64,000 nucleotides of DNA, from assembly GCF_004348985.1 (NCBI RefSeq), contig NZ_SMKW01000001.1:248001-312000 (forward strand). The letters run 5' to 3'. The notes under the pieces were generated by a model. It saw nothing but the letters and a program-made list of their open reading frames with translations. It ran no database searches and had not been told where the DNA came from. Positions 57,953 through 64,000 of this stretch are shown piece after piece. The stretch is from Saccharopolyspora elongata. Its GTDB lineage: Bacteria; Actinomycetota; Actinomycetes; Mycobacteriales; Pseudonocardiaceae. Each line of letters begins with the position of its first letter. Within the stretch, counting starts at the first letter, position 1. Both the position numbers and the translations under genes were made by a program.

Positions 57953-58156
57953 CGCGCCCCTTCCGTCGTAGCGTCTCCGCCGCGCTCGGCGCGCGACCGT
58001 ACCCGGCTCAACGCGATCCTATTCGGGTCTGTTCCCGATCACGGAGAGGCGGTGCGGCAGGGCACAGCGAAGCCGACTCCCGTCCCATGGACCGGGAGCC
58101 GGCGTGGCTCTGCGGCCGGGCGCGGGTCGAGCACCCGGCCGCCAGCACGTGGCTTC

Positions 58157-58352
58157 GACCTTCGTCTTTGAAACGCCGAAGGCGTTTAGCCCACCTACGC
58201 AACTCGCACCGCCGCGGGTTCTCAGACGTCGCCTGGCGAGGACAGCCCCGATGCCGCGTATTTGGTCATACGTAAGTCGGGGATCCCACAGCCAGGCGGC
58301 GTCTGTAACTCCCGCAGGGGGGCCGCCACCAGCACCGCCACGCAAAACGAGC
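58157..58352 (+). repeat. dispersed intergenic repeat, long form
   Basis: The cleanest copy. TTTGAAACGCCGAAGGCGTT stem, GCCCACCTACGCAACTCGCACC, central hairpin arms CAGACGTCGCCTGGC (58223-58237) and GCCAGGCGGCGTCTG (58291-58305) with inner CGTAT/ATACG, then CCGCCACGCAAAACGAGCC. It ends 13 bp from the anti-sigma gene stop. Confidence 0.82.
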
Positions 58353-58364
58353 CCGAAACAGTTC

Positions 58365-59180
58365 TCAGCCGCCGAAGGTGGAGTCCGAGATCTTGGCCGG
58401 GTTGCCCGGGCCGCAGTCGGGTCCGACCGCTAAGAGGCGGAACTTGCCGAGGCCGCCTCCGGGCAGGATCAGCAGCTGGGCAGGGTTCCCGTTGAGCGTG
58501 ATCTCCCGCGCCCCGAGCGGCTTGCCGCCCGTGACGCCGTTGGCCTGCAGGCAGCCGATGAGCCGCTGCGGATCGGCCAGCGCGCTGCTGTACTGCTCCG
58601 AGTTCATGATCTCGCCGAACTGCTCGCCGTTCAGCGTGACCTGATCACCCTGCAGCGCCAGCGGCGCGGGTCTGCCGGTCGTCGCGCCGGGCTGCGCCTG
58701 GTTGCTGTCGGAGCTCGTGCTGTTCGGCAGGACCGAGAACACCACGGCGGCGGCCGCCGCGGCCACGCCGACCAGTCCGGCGCCCAGCGTGAACTTCCGC
58801 CGGCGGCGCTGCTTGGCCGCCGCGAAGTCGATCACCTGGCCGCCCTCCTCGGCGGCTGGTGCGGGCTGCGGGGCAGCGGGCTCGGCAGGTGCCGCAGCAC
58901 CGCTCTGCTCCTGGGCCCAAGCCCGGACCTCGTCCTCCAGCGCGGCGTCGATGCGTGCCGCGACGTCGTCCGGAATCGTCAGTGGCGGCAGTGCCGCCAG
59001 ATCGGAACTGGTGGCGTCCAATGCCGCCAGGATCTCCCGTGCCTCCGGGTCGTCCTGGACCTGGACGCGCAGTTGATCGGCGGTCTGCTGGTCCAGCACC
59101 CCCGCGTGCAGATCGGCCAGCAGGTCCAGGGACCACGGTGGTCCCTGCGGCGCCCCCGTGCGCCGTTGTTCACCACTCAT
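58365..59180 (-). CDS. membrane-bound anti-sigma factor of SigM
   Basis: A 271-residue protein. The N-terminal helical region (LDLLADLHAGVLDQQTADQL) is the probable sigma-binding part, an Ala/Pro-rich linker follows, a transmembrane helix spans about 133-153 (TLGAGLVGVAAAAAAVVFSV) and the rest is external. No ZAS zinc motif (HxxxCxxC) is present. Its ATG overlaps the sigM stop (ATGA), the standard coupling of an ECF sigma with its anti-sigma. Other mycobacterial examples call the pair RsmA/SigM. Confidence 0.85.
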   Translation of the reverse strand: MSGEQRRTGAPQGPPWSLDLLADLHAGVLDQQTADQLRVQVQDDPEAREILAALDATSSDLAALPPLTIPDDVAARIDAALEDEVRAWAQEQSGAAAPAEPAAPQPAPAAEEGGQVIDFAAAKQRRRRKFTLGAGLVGVAAAAAAVVFSVLPNSTSSDSNQAQPGATTGRPAPLALQGDQVTLNGEQFGEIMNSEQYSSALADPQRLIGCLQANGVTGGKPLGAREITLNGNPAQLLILPGGGLGKFRLLAVGPDCGPGNPAKISDSTFGG

Positions 59181-59785
59181 CGTCCCTCCCGTCGACGGAT
59201 GGCCATCGCGTCATCTGGGACGTTCGCATCTGCACTTGGGTTCCGCAGGTGCCCCAGAAGTTTGGCGAGTTTGGCCCGACCACGTGCGCACCGGCTCTTG
59301 ACGGTGCCCTCCGCAACGCCCAACATCACCGCGGTCTCCGCCACGGAGTATCCCTCCACGTCCACCAGGACGATCGCAGAGCGTTGATCTTCGGGGAGTT
59401 CGGCGAGCGCCTCCTGGACGGCCATCCTGGTGTCCTGTTCGGCGATCGCATCGCGCGGCACCGCCGGTTCGGTGGGGCCGGTTTCCGGAAGGGGGACGGT
59501 GGGACGGGCCTGGCGGCGGCGGATCCGGTCGAGGCAGGCGTTCACCACGATCCGGTGCAGCCAGGTGGTCACCTGGGATTCGGCGCGGAACGATGACGCA
59601 TTGCGGAAGGCCGAGATCATCGCGTCCTGAAGCGCATCCGCGGCGTCTTCGTGATCGCGCATGGTCCGCAGCGCAACCGCCCACAGCCGATCCCGATGTC
59701 GGCGGAAGAGCTCGGAGAACGCATGTGGATCTCCGTTGGTATGCGCCGCTATGAGTTCGGCGTCCGAGCTGACGGGGACAGACAC
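59177..59785 (-). CDS. sigM: ECF RNA polymerase sigma factor SigM
   Basis: A 202-residue ECF sigma factor. Region 2 (residues about 25-90) contains FRRHRDRLWAVALRTMRDHE, DAADALQDAMISAFRNASSF and TWLHRIVVNACLDRIRRR; region 4 (about 130-185) has LPEDQRSAIVLVDVEGYSVA and GVAEGTVKSRCARGRAKLAK. It directs transcription of stress and thiol genes, probably including the trxB-trxA operon. GTG at 59783-59785 fits the family start better than the longer frame. Confidence 0.95.
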   Translation of the reverse strand: MSVPVSSDAELIAAHTNGDPHAFSELFRRHRDRLWAVALRTMRDHEDAADALQDAMISAFRNASSFRAESQVTTWLHRIVVNACLDRIRRRQARPTVPLPETGPTEPAVPRDAIAEQDTRMAVQEALAELPEDQRSAIVLVDVEGYSVAETAVMLGVAEGTVKSRCARGRAKLAKLLGHLRNPSADANVPDDAMAIRRREGR

Positions 59786-60122
59786 GGAACAGAACTTTAC
59801 TGTTCGTGTGAATCGGCACACCCGCCCCACTGACGAGTGACGGATCTCCCGTGCTCAGGCGTCGTTGCCAACGGGGTCGGGTCGGCTTCGGATCGAGCGA
59901 TTCGGCGTCGCTCTGCAGAGGCTGTTCGGAAGCGGCGCGGGGACGGTCTGGATGACCTTAGGTACACGCGATCGGCGGTTGGCTATGGTGCCTCGGCCTC
60001 GCCAAAATCTCTCTGCTGCGCAGCGTACTGGGGCTCGCTGGGAGTGACTTTTCTGCGGAGAGACTGGGGTTTGCTGCGTCCAGCCAACGTGAACAGGCCA
60101 TTGCAGCTCGTCAAGAGGTGAA
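59786..60122. other. gene-free region between sigM and the SH3-like gene
   Basis: A 337-bp divergent gap. It should hold the sigM promoter at its left end (CACACGAACAGTAAAGTTCTG) and that of the SH3-like gene at the right; no clear operator or additional ORF was found. Confidence 0.35.
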
Positions 60123-60482
60123 TTGAATTTGCTGAAGAAGTTTGGTGCGGTGATCGCCGCATGTACTTTCACCGCCCTGATCTCGGTTCCCGCCGATGCT
60201 TCGGTTGGATCGGCCGAGCAGGCCGATGTGTCTCCCAAGGCACTTCTGGTCTGCTCGCACCCGACCTTCGGCACATTGAACGTTCGAGAGGCCCCGTCGA
60301 CCGGCAGCAGGGTCGTCCGCCGCATCGACGGCTGCGGGGCCCGGACCGAGTACCCAGCGCTGGAGGGCGAGTCGTACTGGTGTGATGAGCACCGCGGCGG
60401 CCGCACTTGGATGAAGGCGTTCGACTTGAACACGAACGCGTACATCGGCTGGTTCGCCGAGTACTGCGCGAGCATTCAGTAG
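60123..60482 (+). CDS. secreted bacterial SH3-like small protein
   Basis: A 119-residue protein with a signal peptide (LLKKFGAVIAACTFTALISV then PADASVG) and a short SH3b-like domain: FGTLNVREAPSTGSRVVRRI, RTEYPALEGESYWCDEHRGG, GRTWMKAFDLNTNAYIGWF. Four cysteines could form two disulfides. Secreted SH3 domains often bind cell-wall peptides. TTG start at 60123 with AGAGGTG upstream. Function unknown; lower GC than neighbours hints at recent arrival. Confidence 0.78.
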   Translation: MNLLKKFGAVIAACTFTALISVPADASVGSAEQADVSPKALLVCSHPTFGTLNVREAPSTGSRVVRRIDGCGARTEYPALEGESYWCDEHRGGRTWMKAFDLNTNAYIGWFAEYCASIQ

Positions 60483-60493
60483 TTCGATCGTTG

Positions 60494-60528
60494 CTTCGTC
60501 CCCGCACAGCCGTCGTGCGGGGACGAAG
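60494..60528. terminator. bidirectional terminator
   Basis: CTTCGTCCCCGCAC (60494-60507) and GTGCGGGGACGAAG (60515-60528) form a 14-bp perfect stem between the convergent SH3-like and pseudokinase genes. Confidence 0.88.
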
Positions 60529-60533
60529 TGCGT

Positions 60534-62111
60534 TCAGCCTGCGGTGCCGTTGACCGTGATCTCGTTGATCTGGGCGGCGTACCCGCCGTCCTTGGAGATC
60601 AGCTGCTTGATCACGACCAGGATCTGCTGCACCGGAGCGCTCGCGTTCAGCTTGATCGGGGTGTCGCCGTTGCCCAGCGTCGCCGATCCCAGCAGCGTGC
60701 CGCCGTCCGCGCTCGGCGTCCCCTCGACTGTCCGGACTTCGACGACGGTGCCGGCGCTCGCCGAATTGATCAGGATCTCCTGCGGCACCGCGGCGTGGTC
60801 GAAGGTCAGCACGGCACCCGTTCCAGGGCTGATCCCGCCGGGGCCGAGCTGCTGGTTGTAGCGGGAGGTTCCCCAATCGGTGGCCGGGTTGCCGTCGATG
60901 ATGTTGCGGAGCCTGCCCGGGTTGTCCGGCGAACCGTTGCCGCTGAACTGCGTCGCGTTGTTGACCGGGATCTTGATCAGATTCGCCGAGGGCTGATCGG
61001 GCGGTTGCTGGCCGCCGGGGTGGTTGCCGGATTCGCCGATGATCTGGCCCGTGCCGCGGTTGGTGTTGTTCTCGGTGAACATGCCGATCAGGGACGCCGC
61101 GATCCAGCCGACCACCAGCAGCGTGGCCACCGCGAGGACGCCGACGCTGATCATCAGCTTCTTGCGCTTCACCTGGTCCGGCTTGGGGTCCTCGCGCCGC
61201 CAGACCTCGTTGCTCTCGGTGGACTGCCCGCTCTGCCCCACCGTGCTGGTGTTTTCGAAGGTCGCGTGCTGCTCCAGCACGCGGAGCACGGCGGCACCGG
61301 TGCGGACGCCGCCGGTGGTGCCCGTCGAGTCGGGGTTGCCCAGCGCGCGCACCGCGACCGTGGACAGCTCCAGCGGCACGGTCGGGCGCAGCGTGCGCGG
61401 CGCGACCAGGTTGCCGTCGGGGCCGGTCGGGGCGGCTGGCAGGCCCTCGGGCGCGGGGCCGAGCGCCCAGCGACCGGTGAGCAGCAGGTACAGCGCGGAG
61501 CCGAGGCCGCGCACGTCGTCGCTGGAGGTGGCCTGCGCCATCGGGCCGGGGAAGGCCATCCGGATCTCGCCGTCCGGCGTGACGCGGATCCGCTGCGGGT
61601 GGTCGGCGCCCAGCACCAGCCCGGCGTGGTGCGCCGCCTCGACCGCGGCGGCCAGCGGCTGCAGCAGCCGGGCCGCGGTGCCGGGCGGCAGCGGGCCCTC
61701 GGCGACCAGGTCGAGCAGGTCGGTGCCGTGGGTCCACTCGGCGATCACGATGCCGAGCACGCCGGTCGGATCGCTGGAGGACTGCGTGACGACGTCGAGC
61801 ACCCGCGCGACGCCGATGTGGTTGAAGGTGCTGGCGTGCATCGCGCGTTCCAGGGTCCGGCGCGCGTTCGACGCCGCCTCGGCGTCCGAGCGGTCGCCGA
61901 CCAGGACCGTGAGCGCGACATCCCGTCCGAGCACACCGTCCTTGGCCCGCCACAGCTGCACGTTGCAGCGATCGTCGACGCCGACCTGGGAAAGGAGCCG
62001 ATACCGGCCATGATCCAGTACGCGGCCAGGGTGCAGCGCCTGCTCGGTCGAACCCTCGTCGCCGGACTCGTCGCGTTCCGCCGCGATCTGCTCGGTGGGT
62101 TTGCTGGTCAC
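60534..62111 (-). CDS. membrane pseudokinase partner of MurJ
   Basis: A 525-residue protein. Residues 45-290 are kinase-like (HGRYRLLSQVGVDDRCNVQL, VTQSSSDPTGVLGIVIAEWT) but lack HRD and DFG; the loop reads LGADHPQRIRVTPDGEIRMAFPG. A transmembrane helix (about 318-340) is followed by a discoidin-like external domain (LRNIIDGNPATDWGTSRYNQ). In mycobacteria this module is fused to the C-terminus of MviN and, once phosphorylated by PknB, recruits FhaA; here it is a separate gene just after murJ. GTG start at 62109-62111. Confidence 0.87.
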   Translation of the reverse strand: MTSKPTEQIAAERDESGDEGSTEQALHPGRVLDHGRYRLLSQVGVDDRCNVQLWRAKDGVLGRDVALTVLVGDRSDAEAASNARRTLERAMHASTFNHIGVARVLDVVTQSSSDPTGVLGIVIAEWTHGTDLLDLVAEGPLPPGTAARLLQPLAAAVEAAHHAGLVLGADHPQRIRVTPDGEIRMAFPGPMAQATSSDDVRGLGSALYLLLTGRWALGPAPEGLPAAPTGPDGNLVAPRTLRPTVPLELSTVAVRALGNPDSTGTTGGVRTGAAVLRVLEQHATFENTSTVGQSGQSTESNEVWRREDPKPDQVKRKKLMISVGVLAVATLLVVGWIAASLIGMFTENNTNRGTGQIIGESGNHPGGQQPPDQPSANLIKIPVNNATQFSGNGSPDNPGRLRNIIDGNPATDWGTSRYNQQLGPGGISPGTGAVLTFDHAAVPQEILINSASAGTVVEVRTVEGTPSADGGTLLGSATLGNGDTPIKLNASAPVQQILVVIKQLISKDGGYAAQINEITVNGTAG

Positions 62112-62208
62112 CTTCCCTCTCCCGCTCCTCCCGGTCCGCAAGGGGTTGCGTGCCACCCCTATTCCCCACGGAAGGAGACTTCGCCAACGAGGGTACGTGA
62201 CGCGGAAG

Positions 62209-64000
62209 TCAGCGACGACGCAGCAAACCGGTGAGCCGCCCGATCGCCGGCTGGAGTTCCGTCACCCGCAGCAAGGACATCAGGCCGAAGATCGCCGCGA
62301 AACCGACCAGCACGCCGACGATCAGCTGCAACCACCCCGTTCCCGCGCCGGCGGTTCCGGGGATCAGCGCGTCCACGCCGAGCGTGCTCGCCCAGGCGAC
62401 TAGCCCACCCAGCACCGAGGCCGTCAACGTTTTTGCCAGTGTGACAAGGAAACGCCGGCTGCCCAGCGGGCCGAGCCGGTGCCGCAGCCAGGCTTCGCCG
62501 ACCAGCCAACCGACCACGAACGTGAACGAGTTGACGAAGCACAGGCCGAACACCACGTGCTCGGGCGCGAGCACCGAGGGCAGCGCGAAGGCCATCAGCA
62601 CCTTCACGACGGTCATCACGACCATGATCAGGGTGGGGGTGCGCGCGTCGTTGAACGCGTTGAACGTGCGCATCTGCATCATCGTCAGCGCGTAGGGCAG
62701 CACGCCGAACGCGGAGACGGCCAGGCCGAGCCCGAGGGTGTTGGCCTGTTCGAGCAGGTCTGGCTTGGCCGTCGTGAAAAGGGCCACCGCCAGCGGTACG
62801 CCGAGCGCGGTCATGACCGCGCTGATCGGCAACAAGGTCACAGTGGACAGTCGGTTGCCCAGCGACAGGTCGCCGATCACCTTGGCGTTGTCGCCGTCCG
62901 CGGCGGCGGCGCTCATCCGCGGCAGGATCGCGGTCATGATCGAGAAGCCGATCACGCCGTAGGGCAGCTGCAGCAGCATCCACGCGTAGGTGTAGGTCGA
63001 CAGCGCGCCGCCGGCGGCACCGGTGGCCACCCGGGTGAGCGCCCAGAGCCCCACCTGGCTGACCGCCACGTAACCGAGCATCCACAGCGCGAGCCCGCCG
63101 AACTCCGACAACCGCGGATCCCAGCCCCACCGCCAGCGGAACCGGAATCCGGTCTTGCGCAGCGCCGGCACCTGCACCGCGGCCTGGCAGACCACGCCGA
63201 GGGTGACGCCGACGCCCAGCACGAGCAGGTGCGCGTCGGTCATCGACACCGGGTCGATCGTGAGCCGCCCCGGCAGCAGCACGTAGGCGCCGATGGTGGC
63301 GATCACGACCAGGTTGTTCACCACCGGTGCCCAGGCCGGCGGGCTGAAGATCTGCTTCGCCTGCAGGATCGCGCCGACCAGCGCGCTGATGCCATAGAAG
63401 AAGATCTGCGGGAGCAGCAGGTACGCGAAGGCGCTGACCAGATCCCGGTTGGAGGCGTCGGATTCGGTGACCAGCGCCCAGGTCAGGATCGGCGTGCAGA
63501 GCATCGCCACCAGCGTGCCGAGCGCCAGGACCACCGTGGCCAGCGTCATCAGCGTCTGGACGAACCGCTCACCGCCGTCGGCGTCGGACTTCTTCGCCCG
63601 CACCAGCACGGGCACCACGACGCTGGTCAGCACACCGCCGATGAGCAGCTCGAAGACCATGTTCGGCATCGTGTTGGCCACGTTGAACGAGTCGTTCTCG
63701 ACCGCGAAGCCGATCGCCCCGGCCAGCATCAGCTTCCACAGGAAGCCGGTGATCCGGCTGGTCAGGGTGGCGATGGCCATCGATCCGCTGGCCTTGAGCA
63801 GCGACGGCTTGCCGGGCGAGACCGGGCGGATGACCTGCGTTTGCTCGGTGGCCTGCTCCGCGGCCTGGTTGATGCCGGGCTCCGGCGGCACCGCCGGGAT
63901 CGGCTGGGTCTCCGCGACGTGCCAGCCGCGCGGTGCTCCCGGCGCCTGGGGCATCGCGCTGGGGCGGCGGATCGGCGCGGTCGGTCGGGCGTCGGGGAGT
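62209..64000 (-). CDS. murJ: lipid II flippase MurJ (MviN), N-terminally truncated by the window
   Basis: At least 597 codons with about 14 transmembrane helices. ASGSMAIATLTSRITGFLWK is the MurJ N-terminal signature, LLLPQIFFYGISALVGAILQ, ALSTYTYAWMLLQLPYGVIG and RTFNAFNDARTPTLIMVVMT lie in the core. It flips lipid II across the membrane. The frame stays open to the right edge with a Pro-rich cytosolic leader (PTAPIRRPSAMPQAPGAPRG), so the start is probably outside; the ATG at 63954 has no ribosome site. Confidence 0.94.
   Translation of the reverse strand, partial: LPDARPTAPIRRPSAMPQAPGAPRGWHVAETQPIPAVPPEPGINQAAEQATEQTQVIRPVSPGKPSLLKASGSMAIATLTSRITGFLWKLMLAGAIGFAVENDSFNVANTMPNMVFELLIGGVLTSVVVPVLVRAKKSDADGGERFVQTLMTLATVVLALGTLVAMLCTPILTWALVTESDASNRDLVSAFAYLLLPQIFFYGISALVGAILQAKQIFSPPAWAPVVNNLVVIATIGAYVLLPGRLTIDPVSMTDAHLLVLGVGVTLGVVCQAAVQVPALRKTGFRFRWRWGWDPRLSEFGGLALWMLGYVAVSQVGLWALTRVATGAAGGALSTYTYAWMLLQLPYGVIGFSIMTAILPRMSAAAADGDNAKVIGDLSLGNRLSTVTLLPISAVMTALGVPLAVALFTTAKPDLLEQANTLGLGLAVSAFGVLPYALTMMQMRTFNAFNDARTPTLIMVVMTVVKVLMAFALPSVLAPEHVVFGLCFVNSFTFVVGWLVGEAWLRHRLGPLGSRRFLVTLAKTLTASVLGGLVAWASTLGVDALIPGTAGAGTGWLQLIVGVLVGFAAIFGLMSLLRVTELQPAIGRLTGLLRRR

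Overview
This 64 kb window is the replication-origin region of a high-GC actinobacterial chromosome. The gene order around dnaA, the split sigM/anti-sigma - trxB - trxA - cwlM - parB arrangement, the fhaA-fhaB-pstP-rodA-pbpA-pknA-pknB operon and crgA/cwsA-like neighbours are typical of Actinomycetes. The overall flavour (GTG starts, large accessory left arm, no mycolate genes seen) suggests a Pseudonocardiaceae such as Saccharopolyspora. The genus is an inference.

Left arm, 1-12.1 kb: accessory metabolism and regulation. It holds a partial RidA-type gene and MarR regulator, then a 1141-residue protein that joins an N-terminal domain of uncertain type, a complete HAD phosphatase domain and a complete DIT1/PvcA isonitrile-synthase-like domain. 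After it come a TetR regulator, an alanine-racemase-fold PLP protein divergent from a sugar-lactone oxidase, an IclR regulator beside a 3-oxoadipate enol-lactonase, and a MESH1-like HD protein.

12.1-22.3 kb: tRNA-Leu, then the Ser/Thr kinase, FHA, PP2C phosphatase, RodA and PbpA operon that couples phosphorylation to peptidoglycan synthesis. 22.3-31 kb: pabA/trpG, class E sortase, crgA, a PH protein, rhomboid protease, cyclophilin, a CwsA-like protein, an HTH plus Clp-N pair with its own operators, and an MFS permease. 31-31.7 kb: tRNA-Ala, the tiny DLW-39 protein and tRNA-Ile.

31.8-45 kb (all minus strand): DUF3566, gyrA, gyrB, dciA-like DUF721, recF, gnd, dnaN, oriC with DnaA boxes, dnaA. 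45.5-51 kb (plus strand): rpmH, rnpA, yidD, yidC, jag, rsmG, parA, parB, with six parS sites between 48.1 and 51.2 kb. 51-64 kb: a D-Ala-D-Ala ligase-family gene, an aminotransferase, a GNAT, cwlM, trxA, trxB, anti-sigma factor, sigM, a secreted SH3-like protein, a pseudokinase and the start-truncated murJ. Replication, segregation and envelope growth genes therefore flank the origin on both sides.

The most unusual non-coding content is (i) a dispersed intergenic repeat in a short form (about 70 bp) and a long form (about 180 bp), the long form carrying a central hairpin whose arms co-vary between copies; (ii) two related A-rich, gene-free stretches lying downstream of tRNA-Leu and tRNA-Ala; (iii) a near-identical 17-19 bp-arm palindrome at 7.9 and 55.1 kb; and (iv) consensus DnaA boxes far from oriC. 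No CRISPR array, insertion sequence or prophage was seen.
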